Source: Helicobacter pullorum NCTC 12824
GTDB lineage: Bacteria; Campylobacterota; Campylobacteria; Campylobacterales; Helicobacteraceae
Direction: 5' to 3'
DNA: 64,000 nucleotides
Assembly (NCBI RefSeq): GCF_017979475.1
Contig: NZ_JAERIT010000001.1
Span: 1 to 64,000 of the forward strand
The notes beneath the pieces were generated by a model. It was given only the letters and a program-made list of their open reading frames with translations, was not told the origin of the DNA and did not search any database. Shown here one piece after another: positions 50,001 through 61,268 of this stretch. The translations under genes were made by a program, and so were the position numbers. Numbering within the stretch: the stretch's first letter is position 1; each line of letters opens with the position of its first letter.

Positions 50001-51445
50001 TAACCCCATTAACATTGAAATTTCCAAAATACCCACTATTTACCCATCCAAAAATACCAGTATAACCCCTATTTGTAGAATCTGTTTTCATTGTAACATT
50101 GCTTAGAGTGTGTCCATTGCCATCAAAATTTGCCCATAATTGAGTCGCTATATTTTTGCCATTAATAAAATGTTCACCACCCACTATCATACTTCCAATC
50201 AATGTTTTACCTTGACTATTTACAATAGTATGATTTGCATAATTTTTCACATCACTAAAATCAATATCCCCTACAAGCCTAAACTCATCATAACCACCAC
50301 CAAAATCAAAATTAGGATTACCACCATTTGGGTCAAATACTCCTGTATTCAGAGCGTTTGCAAAATAAAACCATTCTTCTACATTAGCTTTAGAATTTCC
50401 CATATTACCTATAGTAATGGCCTTTTTGAATATCTTTCCATTGGTTTGGAGTTTTCCACTATCGCTTATGAAGTTATAACCATTCTCATAATATTTATTC
50501 ATTTGCATTTGAATATAACCTTCTTTAAAGGCAGTAGCATAAATATCTTTTCCACCAGAATCAATAGCAGACATATCAATATAAACTTTATCTCCAGTTA
50601 TTTGAATAGAATTATCTATGCTCGTATTTGAATTTCCTCCCTTATTCTCTAGCTTTCCTCCTCTTATATCCACGGTGTTACCAATTAGTGTAATTCCCTC
50701 ATTTGCCTTTATATGCCCTAGATTCACTACATTGCCTTTATTAGGTTTATACACAGGGGAGAAAGAAGCTCCATTGGTTGTTCCATTTGCTTTAAATTGA
50801 TTTAATTCTAATTCACTTAAAGCAGAAGTAGAAGCAATGAATTTATTTGCATTAATATTTGCATTTTGTCCTATTAATACACCACTTGGATTAACTAAAT
50901 AGATATTATTGCCATTGCCATTAAGATTACCTAATATTTGTGAAGCCTTGTTAGAATAATCAAGATTTAAAAAAGAAGCTTGTTGTTTATGGCTTGTATT
51001 AAAATTAACACTTTCTCCTTTATTAATATTAAATCCACCACCCCAAGCAATAATATGGTTTGTATTATTCCCTGTGATATTCATTTCTTTACCATTAACT
51101 TTAATACTTCCACTACCATGAGTGAATTTACCTCCACTAGGTAAAGCTACTAAGGATTGAGATAAAACAATACTAGCTACAATAGAGATTCCTATTTTAG
51201 TGATTGTTGTTTTAGATTGTTTGGATTGAATAGAATTAGAATCTTTGATTGATTCTAATTTAATTGAATCTTGAATCTTAGAATTAGATTCTTTAGAAAG
51301 ATTAGAAGATTGAATCTTATTTAGATTCTTTGCAAGTTCTTTAGAGTTTGAGTTTTTAAGAGTATTGAGAGTATTTAAAGAGTTAATTAAAGGCTGATTT
51401 GCCCCCCCCCCCCCATACTACAACAGAATTAGGATTGTTTGACAT
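47059..51445 (-). CDS. Giant FHA-like TpsA exoprotein, phase-variable, currently off
   Basis: With 12 G in the tract this is one protein of 1461 residues; with the 13 present, translation stops after about 20 codons. ATG 51445 has AAGGA upstream. After the tract: a basic Ser/Asn/Lys-rich extension, a hydrophobic signal segment (ITKIGISIVASIVLSQSLVA), then the two-partner secretion domain (ALPSGGKFTHGSGSI, then NNIYLVNPSGVLIGQNANIN). Next come about 14 GLUG-like repeats with GGFxGxI cores (for example YAGGFVGHIG), a linker, a helical region, and a C-terminal Cys pair (CIVSDNAKTNNPC). An ATG at 51084 could give a fragment without a signal peptide, which would not be secreted. Probable adhesin. 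Confidence 0.85.
51402..51414. repeat. C13 (G13 on coding strand) phase-variation tract in tpsA
   Basis: Thirteen C on the plus strand, 31 bases inside the coding start of tpsA. The codon series reads TGG GGG GGG GGG GGC and stops 5 codons later; 12 or 15 G put the start in frame with the 1341-codon body. Confidence 0.92.
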
Positions 51446-51468
51446 TTTGGGTCCTTTTTGAAAAATTA

Positions 51469-51503
51469 TTTGTAAAATCATCTTACAAATTGAGAACATT
51501 ATA
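51469..51503 (-). promoter_or_regulatory. Promoter and 5' leader hairpin of tpsA
   Basis: TATAAT on the minus strand at 51503-51498, then a perfect TTTGTAA / TTACAAA hairpin (51469-51489) in the leader, then AAAAGGA before the ATG. The hairpin could protect or regulate the leader. Confidence 0.55.
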
Positions 51504-51583
51504 ATATATTTTAAATTAATTTTGGAAAAAATAAAAAGAAAAATCGTAGGTAAATTAAAATAATTCCTAATAAAAAACAAAAG

Positions 51584-52231
51584 TTAAAGAACTTTTTGTT
51601 CTTTATTTTGGAATAGCCGTATAATATTTGGAATATGCTTATAAAAAATAATCACCGCTACTAAGACAAGTGGAGCATGGCTATGTATATGTGGAATATC
51701 TGGATGCAAAACAAAACTCATAATCACCCCAAACAAAACTCCAAACAAAGAAGCTAAAGATGAGATTTTCAAAAACTTCCCTACCAAAAACCAAACCACT
51801 AATCCCAAAATAGCTTCTATGGGTAAAAATACACCAATTGCCCCTACACTTGTAGCAACACCTTTGCCCCCTTCAAACTTCAAAAATGGGCTAAAACAAT
51901 GTCCAACCACTGCCAAAAATGCAATCATCCATTGTGCTTCATAAGTAAGACCAAAAAACTTTGCAGCTAAAATAACAATGATTCCCTTTAACGCATCACT
52001 AATAATCGTTAAAATCGCAAGTTTTTTTGCAAGTTTTGGATTAATTTCTTTTAAAGAACGCAAAACATTTGTCGCTCCAATACTACCACTTCCTACTTCA
52101 CGGATATTAACTCCACCAAAAACTTTAGCATAAATAAGCCCAAAAGGAATCCCACCTACTAAATAAGCAATAAGATAGAAAATCCCATTAATACTTGTAA
52201 AAAAATCAATAATTCCTGATAATAAAACCAT
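51584..52231 (-). CDS. plsY: Acyl-phosphate:glycerol-3-phosphate acyltransferase
   Basis: Inner-membrane enzyme that makes lysophosphatidic acid from acyl phosphate. Motifs: GGIPFGLIYAKVFGGVNIREVGSGSIGATNVLR and GHCFSPFLKFEGGKGVATSVG; about five hydrophobic helices; 215 residues. Eight bases after gyrB on the same strand. Confidence 0.95.
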   Translation of the reverse strand: MVLLSGIIDFFTSINGIFYLIAYLVGGIPFGLIYAKVFGGVNIREVGSGSIGATNVLRSLKEINPKLAKKLAILTIISDALKGIIVILAAKFFGLTYEAQWMIAFLAVVGHCFSPFLKFEGGKGVATSVGAIGVFLPIEAILGLVVWFLVGKFLKISSLASLFGVLFGVIMSFVLHPDIPHIHSHAPLVLVAVIIFYKHIPNIIRLFQNKEQKVL

Positions 52232-52239
52232 TTATTTCC

Positions 52240-54558
<2,319 letters not shown>

Positions 54559-54587
54559 TCATTTCCTTAGCTAAAATTACAGATATT

Positions 54588-55655
54588 TTAAAGAATAATT
54601 GGCATAACTACGGTTGAAAAGTTTCCATTTTTTAGGACAAAAGGTGCATTTTTGCCATTTAATCCCCAAATAAATTCTACTGAATCAATTTGACTTAAAA
54701 AGTCTAATACATGGCGAGAATTGATACCGATTTCAATTTCTTCTGTGATAGGTAAATTGATTTCAATTTGAGTTTGTGCTTCTGAATTGTCTTGACTTAA
54801 AGATTCAAAAAGAATTTCATTAGGTCTAAAGGTTAATTTCACATCATTAGTTACAGAATTGATTACTTTGATTCCTTCAATGATACTAGATTTTTGGAGG
54901 ACTAATTCTGTTTGAATCTCTTTTGGCAAGATTTTCTCATAATCTGGGAATTTACCATTAATAAGATGAGAAAAGAAAATATAATTTTGTGATTTGATGA
55001 TGATATTTCTTTCGTTATAAAATAATTCAATATTATCAAAAAACAATCTTTGGATTTCTGTGATAGCTTTTTTGGGGAAAATTAATGCTAAATTATTTCC
55101 TGAAGCATTATCGAATTTTACCATTGCTAAGCGTTTAGTATCTGTTGCAACAAAATTATAAGAATATTCTTTGATATCTAACAAAGCTCCATTAAGCTCT
55201 CTTTTTTGATTGTTAATATCAATAACAGGGAATATTTTTTTCATTGAAGAAATGAGCTCTAAGGAATTGATTTCTAATTTGGGTAAGGTTTCATATTCTG
55301 GGAAAGTTGGGAATTCTTGTGCATTAAACATTGGTAATTTAAAGGAGCTTTTGTTTTGTTTAATGTGTAAATTTTCGTTGTTAGTATAGAGATTAACCTC
55401 ACCTTCTTTTAATCTTTTGATAATATCTAGGATTTGTTTTCCATTGACAGTTGCGATTCCTTGTTCATTGATAGTAAGAGAATCTGTCATACTGCATAAC
55501 CCCATTTCAAAATCAGTTGCTTTGCAAATTAGTTGATTATCTCGTGTTTCTAAATAAATATGAGAAGTGATTTGACTAGAATCTTTTTTGTCCAAGAAAG
55601 GTTGTAAAGCAGTGAATATATTGTCTAAAACGCTGTTTTGTAAGGTAATGTTCAT
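54588..55655 (-). CDS. dnaN: DNA polymerase III beta sliding clamp
   Basis: Dimeric sliding clamp with three repeated domains of about 120 residues each; 355 residues, slightly short but usual for Helicobacter. Typical segments: ATDFEMGLCSM, ATDTKRLAMVKF, HLINGKFPDYEKILP, and the C-terminal VVMPIIL. Between gyrB and dnaA, separated from dnaA by a 173-base gap with DnaA boxes. Confidence 0.96.
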   Translation of the reverse strand: MNITLQNSVLDNIFTALQPFLDKKDSSQITSHIYLETRDNQLICKATDFEMGLCSMTDSLTINEQGIATVNGKQILDIIKRLKEGEVNLYTNNENLHIKQNKSSFKLPMFNAQEFPTFPEYETLPKLEINSLELISSMKKIFPVIDINNQKRELNGALLDIKEYSYNFVATDTKRLAMVKFDNASGNNLALIFPKKAITEIQRLFFDNIELFYNERNIIIKSQNYIFFSHLINGKFPDYEKILPKEIQTELVLQKSSIIEGIKVINSVTNDVKLTFRPNEILFESLSQDNSEAQTQIEINLPITEEIEIGINSRHVLDFLSQIDSVEFIWGLNGKNAPFVLKNGNFSTVVMPIIL

Positions 55656-55739
55656 AGTAAAGCTCCTTTTATTTTAAAATTTAGAAGTATTAGTAGAGAG
55701 GTTGAAAAGTTGAATAACTACTAAGAATTCCTAAATTTT

Positions 55740-55795
55740 GGTTGTTTTTTGTGTGAATTTTTTGTTATTTGTTTTTCACATAATTTCACTATTTT
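55740..55795. other. DnaA-box cluster downstream of dnaA (candidate oriC2)
   Basis: In the dnaA-dnaN gap: TGTGAATTT (55752-55760, complement of AAATTCACA) and TTTTTCACA (55772-55780), with a weaker TAATTTCAC directly after. They resemble the Helicobacter DnaA box TTATTCACA. With the cluster at 57148-57179 they flank dnaA as in the bipartite H. pylori origin. Confidence 0.5.
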
Positions 55796-55828
55796 AGCAA
55801 AAGTTTGTTTAAAAGTTTCAAATTATGG

Positions 55829-57121
55829 TTACTTGATTTTATTTTTTAGTTCTTCAATAATTGTTTTGAAGTTTGGATTTTTGTTGATTTCTTCTTGAAT
55901 ACTTTTCATTGCTTTGCTTACTGTGCTATGATCTTTCATTCCAAAGTAATTTGCCAAAGAAGGCATAGAATTTGGCGTGAGAGTGCGAGCTAGGTAAATA
56001 ACGATTTTTCTAGCAGTTACGATATTTTTAGAGCGACTTTTGCTACGAATATCTGATGGTTTGATATTATAATATTTAGAAACTATTTCAATGATTTCGT
56101 CCATATCAATGTTTTCTTTTGTTTCTTTGATATATTCTTTGAGAATATCTCTTACAAAGTCAATAGTTACTTCTTGGACATTAGTGACATTAATTGAGAA
56201 GTTAAGTTTTACCAAAACCCCTTCAATCTCTCGGATATTATCATTGATATTTGCAGCAATAAAGTCAATAACTTGGGGCGTCAAATGAATCCCATCTAAT
56301 TCACATTTAGCATTAATAATATTGATTTTGGTTTCTAATTCTGGAGGTTGTATATCTGCTAGAAGTCCTGAAGTGAAACGAGTTTTTAATCTTTCTTCCA
56401 AACCATCCATATTTTTTGGAGGTCTATCAGAAGTCAAAACAATTTGTTTATTATTTTTTTTGAGTTCATTGAAGGTGTGAAAAAATTCTTCTTGAATTTG
56501 ATTCTTGCCACTCAAAAATTGTATATCATCAATAAGCAAATAATCACAAGCACGATATTTTTCACGGAATCTATCCATAGTGTTGTTGCGAATATGGAGT
56601 AAATAATCATTTAAAAATTGTTCGCTTGTTGTGTAAATTACAGATTTTCCAACATTGACATTAGCATTCCCAATGGCATTTAGCAAATGTGTTTTGCCAA
56701 GCCCGGTATTTCCATAAATCATTAGAGGATTATAGATTGTGCTTTGATTTTGTGCCACTGCTTTTGCAACATTGAAAGCAAAACTATTAGAATTTCCTAC
56801 AATAAAAGAATTAAAAGTCAAAGAAGGATTGAGATTTGTAGCATTTTGAATTTTTTTTGTATTGTGTTTGTTGTCTTTTTTTTTGTTGGGGTTAAAAACT
56901 TCAATAATAATTTCGGGTTTAAAGCCATTTTGTATTTCAAAAAGTTGTGCAATTTTGCTAGCGTATTTGGTTTTTATCCAGCTAGCAATAATTGTATTTG
57001 GAGCATTAAAAATAATTCTATCATCGCGTGAATATTTTTCATTAAAATGAAGCTGATTGATATAATTATCAAATTCAAAAGGTGTAATTTCTTTTTTAAG
57101 TTGCAATAAAATAGGGTGCAA
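55829..57121 (-). CDS. dnaA: Chromosomal replication initiator DnaA
   Basis: 430-residue AAA+ initiator. Domain I about 1-80, Walker A GNTGLGKTHLLNAIG, Walker B YLLIDDIQFLSG, arginine-finger region, and domain IV with the box-binding signature YFGMKDHSTVSKAM. The start codon is TTG (57121) with TTGAGGT upstream; no ATG gives a full domain I. DnaA boxes lie just upstream. Confidence 0.97.
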   Translation of the reverse strand: MHPILLQLKKEITPFEFDNYINQLHFNEKYSRDDRIIFNAPNTIIASWIKTKYASKIAQLFEIQNGFKPEIIIEVFNPNKKKDNKHNTKKIQNATNLNPSLTFNSFIVGNSNSFAFNVAKAVAQNQSTIYNPLMIYGNTGLGKTHLLNAIGNANVNVGKSVIYTTSEQFLNDYLLHIRNNTMDRFREKYRACDYLLIDDIQFLSGKNQIQEEFFHTFNELKKNNKQIVLTSDRPPKNMDGLEERLKTRFTSGLLADIQPPELETKINIINAKCELDGIHLTPQVIDFIAANINDNIREIEGVLVKLNFSINVTNVQEVTIDFVRDILKEYIKETKENIDMDEIIEIVSKYYNIKPSDIRSKSRSKNIVTARKIVIYLARTLTPNSMPSLANYFGMKDHSTVSKAMKSIQEEINKNPNFKTIIEELKNKIK

Positions 57122-57139
57122 AATAACCTCAATATTTAT

Positions 57140-57240
57140 AAATTTAGTTATTCACATTCTGTGAATATTATGTGAAAAACTTTTGTTTTTAGATTTTATC
57201 TAAGAGTTGCTAAAAATTTAATAATCTGTATTTTTATCAT
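57140..57240. other. DnaA-box cluster upstream of dnaA (candidate oriC1)
   Basis: Perfect TTATTCACA at 57148-57156, its near-inverse TGTGAATAT at 57160-57168 and TGTGAAAAA at 57171-57179 (complement TTTTTCACA). Three boxes lie within 32 bases, in alternating orientation, next to AT-rich DNA (57180-57240). A good candidate for half of a bipartite origin and for dnaA autoregulation. Confidence 0.65.
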
Positions 57241-57250
57241 CAGGTGTGAT

Positions 57251-57280
57251 AAAAAAGGATTGATATTCTAATCCTTTTTT
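57251..57280 (-). terminator. Bidirectional rho-independent terminator after icd
   Basis: AAAAAAGGATT / AATCCTTTTTT with an eight-base loop. On the minus strand it ends the icd transcript and separates it from dnaA. Confidence 0.85.
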
Positions 57281-57291
57281 ATTTGAGTAAA

Positions 57292-59481
57292 TTATTGAGA
57301 GATTTTATCTAAAATTGCATTGAATGTTGTGCTTGGACGCATAATAGCATTGCATTTAAAATCATCAAATTTATAATAACCACCCAAATCTACTTTGTTG
57401 CCTTGAGTGTTAATGTATTCTGCTCTTATAATGTCTTGTTTATTTTCTAATTCTTCTGCAATAGGTTTAAAGAAATCTCGTAAATTTGTATCTTTATCTT
57501 GCATAGCTAGTGCTTTGGCAAAATACATTGCTAGATAAAAATGGCTTGTGCGGTTGTCATCTTCTTTGACTTTTCTTGAAGGTGCTTTGTTATTATCCAA
57601 CCATTGTGCAATCGCTTCATCAAGGCAATTTGCTAGAATCTGTGCTTGAGTATTATTCATTTTTTGTGCAAAAAATTCTAAACTTGCTTGTAGTGCTAGG
57701 AATTCTCCCAAACTATCCCAACGCAAATGGTTCTCTTCTACAAGTTGTTCAACTTGTTTTGGCGCACTTCCACCAGCCCCTGTTTCAAACATCGCTCCAC
57801 CATTTAGCATAGGCACAACAGAAAGCATTTTTGCACTAGTTCCAAGTTCTAAAATCGGGAATAAATCTGTAAGATAATCGCGTAAAACATTGCCTGTAAT
57901 AGAAATGCAATTTTTCCCTGCACGGATAAGTTTTAGAGATTCTAAACAAGCTTCTTTTGGAGCTAGAATCTTGATATCTTTGCCTTTTTCTTTTAGTCTA
58001 GTTTGCACTAAATCTATCATAATTTTATTGCTAGGGCGTTTAGAATCTAGCCAAAAAATCGCTTCATCTCCGCTAATTTCAGCTCTTTGTATGCCTAAAT
58101 CAATCCAATTAATCACCGCATCATATTTTGCTTGATTTGCTCTATAAATATCACCTTTTTGCACTTTATGTTCTAAAAGAGTATTTCCTTTTTCATCAAT
58201 GATTCTAAAAACCCCTTCATCTGGAGCGACAAAAGTCTTGTCATGTGAGCCATATTCTTGTGCTTTTTTAGCCATTAAACCTACATTAGAAACACTTCCC
58301 AAACTTCTAGGATCAAGTGTGCCATTTTGGTGTAAATCTTCAATTACAGCTTCATAAATGGTTGCATAGGTTTTATCTGGAATGAGTGCATTAGTATCGC
58401 ATTCTTTGCCCTCTTTATCCCAAAGCTTCGCACCATTTTTGAGCATCGCAGGCATTGAAGCATCGACAATTACATCACTAGGTATATGAAGATTTGTAAT
58501 CCCTTTGTCAGAATTTACCATAGAAAGTGGAGCATTATTGGCTAAAATTTCATTATATTTTGCTAGAATCTCTACCTTTTTGGGAGAATGCTCTATTTTG
58601 CTAAGAAGTTCAGAAATTCCATTATTTGGATTGATTCCGAGTTTTGTAAATTCTTCGCTAAATTCTTTGAATAGTTCTTTGAAATAAGCTTTTAGGGCAT
58701 AGCCAAAGATGATTGGATCGCTTACTTTCATCATTGTGGCTTTTAAATGCAAAGAAAGTAAAATATTTTCTTTTTTGCAAACTTGGATTTGTTCATCATA
58801 AAACGCACTTAAATCCGCCACACTCATAAAAGTTGCATCTAAAATTTCATTTTTTTCTAATTTTAATCCTTCTTTTAATACGATACTTTTGCCATTGTTA
58901 TCGATAAATTCAATTTTTGCAGTGGTTGGATTTTGGATTAAAATTGCTTTTTCATTATCAAAGAAATCTCCCTTTTGCATATAAGAAACTCGACTTTTTG
59001 AGTTTTTATCAAAAGGAATTACTTTGTAAGGATTTTTTTTGGCATATTCTTTTACGGCTTTTGTGCAGCGTCTATCAGAATTTCCTTGACGCAAAACAGG
59101 ATTTACAGCAGAGCCAAGCACTTTTTGATATTTTTCTTTAATCGTTTTTTGTTCATCATTTTGCGGTTCATCAGGAAAATCAGGGATTTTAAAACCTTTT
59201 TGCTGCAATTCTTTAATCGCTGCTTTTAGTTGAGGTATAGAAGCAGAAATATTAGGGGTTTTGATGAGGTTTGCATCAGGCATTTCTACTAAATTACCAA
59301 GCAAGGTTAGTTCATCTTTGTAGCCATTTTCTGGGAATTGTGCCAAGATTCTAGCAGCAAGTGAAATATCTGAAGTTTCAACTTCAATATTTGCTTTTTT
59401 TAAGAATGCTTTGACAATAGGCAAAAACGAATAAGTTGCTAGTGCTGGAGATTCATCGGTAAGTGTGTAGGTAATTTTCAT
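57292..59481 (-). CDS. icd: Monomeric NADP-dependent isocitrate dehydrogenase
   Basis: Oxidatively decarboxylates isocitrate in the TCA cycle. The large monomeric type: about 729 residues, with [21 protein letters not shown] at the start, [19 protein letters not shown] (substrate loop), and [31 protein letters not shown]. The ATG at 59481 has AAAAGGATTCTT before it, the house pattern, so I use it instead of the longer frame. The same enzyme type is found in Campylobacter, while H. pylori uses the dimeric one. Confidence 0.95.
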   Translation of the reverse strand: MKITYTLTDESPALATYSFLPIVKAFLKKANIEVETSDISLAARILAQFPENGYKDELTLLGNLVEMPDANLIKTPNISASIPQLKAAIKELQQKGFKIPDFPDEPQNDEQKTIKEKYQKVLGSAVNPVLRQGNSDRRCTKAVKEYAKKNPYKVIPFDKNSKSRVSYMQKGDFFDNEKAILIQNPTTAKIEFIDNNGKSIVLKEGLKLEKNEILDATFMSVADLSAFYDEQIQVCKKENILLSLHLKATMMKVSDPIIFGYALKAYFKELFKEFSEEFTKLGINPNNGISELLSKIEHSPKKVEILAKYNEILANNAPLSMVNSDKGITNLHIPSDVIVDASMPAMLKNGAKLWDKEGKECDTNALIPDKTYATIYEAVIEDLHQNGTLDPRSLGSVSNVGLMAKKAQEYGSHDKTFVAPDEGVFRIIDEKGNTLLEHKVQKGDIYRANQAKYDAVINWIDLGIQRAEISGDEAIFWLDSKRPSNKIMIDLVQTRLKEKGKDIKILAPKEACLESLKLIRAGKNCISITGNVLRDYLTDLFPILELGTSAKMLSVVPMLNGGAMFETGAGGSAPKQVEQLVEENHLRWDSLGEFLALQASLEFFAQKMNNTQAQILANCLDEAIAQWLDNNKAPSRKVKEDDNRTSHFYLAMYFAKALAMQDKDTNLRDFFKPIAEELENKQDIIRAEYINTQGNKVDLGGYYKFDDFKCNAIMRPSTTFNAILDKISQ

Positions 59482-59700
59482 AAGAATCCTTTTGTAAGAA
59501 GTTTTGCTAGAGTATAGCAAAGAATTTCATAGAATAGAATAATTTTAGATAAGAATCTTTTTACTTTTTAAGAAGCGTGAAATTCTGTTGCATTGAATGA
59601 AGATTCTTTTTTGTTTGTCTTAAAATTTGCTATGGAATTAACCCCAAGATTCTATCAAGAACAAATGAGATTCTAGCAATCCAAAAATAGCAATAAATGC

Positions 59701-59820
59701 TCATTGCTGCCTTATAACATTTTGATTGTGGAGTTCTTGTAGAGATTTAACACTAAAAGCAAAAGCAAAATTTGTTATAAAAACAAGCAAAAAAATGCGC
59801 AATAAAAGCATTTTTTGCAT
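59701..59820 (-). pseudogene. Truncated copy of the C39 peptidase gene
   Basis: Reads MQKMLLLRIFLLVFITNFAF and then FSVKSLQELHNQNVIRQQ, the first 39 residues of the intact peptidase with a single change (Ala16 to Thr). It then stops at TGA five residues before the catalytic Cys. Its start overlaps the stop of MASIS copy 3 (TAATG), exactly as in the intact locus. No peptidase activity is possible. Confidence 0.85.
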
Positions 59821-61004
59821 TATGCTTTTGCTTCCTTGATCATTTGATTAATGAAACTATCTATTTCTTTAGAAGTTTTAGAAGTTAAAGTGCTAGAATA
59901 TCCATTGCCATAACTATATGCTTCTATTGCTTGTTTGTTTTTCAAGTCTTGATTTTCCTTTTCTAATTTTTCTTTTTGGTTGAGTATATCAAAAATACTT
60001 TGGGTAGTATCAAAGTTATAATTTTTAGCATTCAAAGGAAGTAAAAAATCATCATTAGAGGTATTATATTCTATTTTTACATCGATACAAGCTACTCCCA
60101 TAGTAATATCAGAGCCATAGCCATAAATACTATAAACATCTTCCCCTTGTGTTTCCCAAGATACTTTAGTGCCATTAATATCTATTGAGTTAGAGCGAGA
60201 ATAAAAAGATAATACACTAGAGATTGCATCTGCAATCTTTTCTTGTTGTGCAGGAGAGAGCATATCTGTAACTTGAGAAAAAAAAGAATAACCACTCATT
60301 AGCATTTTTTCTCTTCTATATGTGCCAACTCCCATAGCTAAAGTTGAAGAGGTAATTTCATCCGCATTCCCATTTTGAACATCTCTCTTTATCTCTACTA
60401 AAAAATTTTCAAATCTTTTATCCAATTCTTGAGCTTCTGTTCTTATGCCATATTCCAATAATAAATTAGATATTTTTCTATCAAATTGTAGATTAGCTAT
60501 TTCCTCACTAGGTTTATAATTATCTTTTAAGCCATCATTAGCGTAAAAATCATAGCTTCTTTTCATAGTGCTTTCCATAAGCTCAGGATTCTTTTTGTAA
60601 AGCTCTAGCATAACATTATCCATTTGCTTATTTAGAAATTCTTGTGCTTCCTCTACTTCTTGTAGAGTAATGTTTTTAGTAGCTTTTTCTTGTAGTTTAG
60701 TGTCAATCTTGCTAATAAAGCCTTTGTCCTCATCGTAGAAAGTTCCTGCACTTAAACGCAATGTTTCAACATCACATAATCCACGAACTATAACTATATT
60801 TCTAGAGTCCCTCCAGCTCTCTTGATAAAAATGTGTTTGATTACTTATCTTGTCTAAAATCTCACTATCGCTTAAATTTGTTTGTTCTGTATTATCTTGT
60901 AAAGGTGAAAGGCTATCTTGAGTATTAGAAGTTTTATTAGAATTACTATATAGGCTTGTGTAAGCTCCCATATAATTGTTGTAGGTATTAGATATACTAG
61001 CCAT
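59820..61004 (-). CDS. Unrecognised coiled-coil protein, MASIS family copy 3
   Basis: 394 residues; closest to copy 1 over the middle and C-terminus (EAQEFLNKQMDNVMLELYKKNPELMES, LSPAQQEKIADAISSVLSFYSRSNSIDINGTKVSWE, and the last 70 residues), and to copy 2 at the N-terminus. No signal peptide. It lies between icd and dnaB without a double-glycine gene upstream and with only a truncated C39 gene downstream. Its promoter repeat reads TATCAT instead of TATAAT, so it may be poorly expressed. Confidence 0.7.
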   Translation of the reverse strand: MASISNTYNNYMGAYTSLYSNSNKTSNTQDSLSPLQDNTEQTNLSDSEILDKISNQTHFYQESWRDSRNIVIVRGLCDVETLRLSAGTFYDEDKGFISKIDTKLQEKATKNITLQEVEEAQEFLNKQMDNVMLELYKKNPELMESTMKRSYDFYANDGLKDNYKPSEEIANLQFDRKISNLLLEYGIRTEAQELDKRFENFLVEIKRDVQNGNADEITSSTLAMGVGTYRREKMLMSGYSFFSQVTDMLSPAQQEKIADAISSVLSFYSRSNSIDINGTKVSWETQGEDVYSIYGYGSDITMGVACIDVKIEYNTSNDDFLLPLNAKNYNFDTTQSIFDILNQKEKLEKENQDLKNKQAIEAYSYGNGYSSTLTSKTSKEIDSFINQMIKEAKA

Positions 61005-61063
61005 TTGCCTACCTTTTCTAAAAATGATAAAAAAATTAAGAAAAAGTAAGCAAAAGGTGTTCC
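61005..61063 (-). repeat. Conserved upstream repeat of the MASIS family, copy 3
   Basis: Near-copy of 21061-21119 in inverse orientation, ending at GGAACACC, after which similarity to the other loci stops. From there to dnaB (about 61064-61268) I see nothing identifiable. Confidence 0.8.
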
Positions 61064-61268
61064 ATTATTTGCAAAATATTGATTATAATCCCTAAAATGC
61101 CATTTATTTCATCAAAACGCATAATCTTGCAAATTTGGATAATAAGTGCAAAATAAACAATCTATGTTGCAAGGATAGGAAGTTTTTCAAACAAGGCTTA
61201 AAATGGCGTTTGGATAGTCATCTAAGGCTTGTAGATAATTTAGCCATTTTTGCGTCTCTATCCTAAAG

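Noticed and set aside
51084-51445. tpsA start at ATG 51084 as an ordinary annotated start
   Set aside because: It lacks a signal peptide and falls inside the secretion domain. The sequence upstream in the same frame carries the signal segment, and the true start lies before the G tract.
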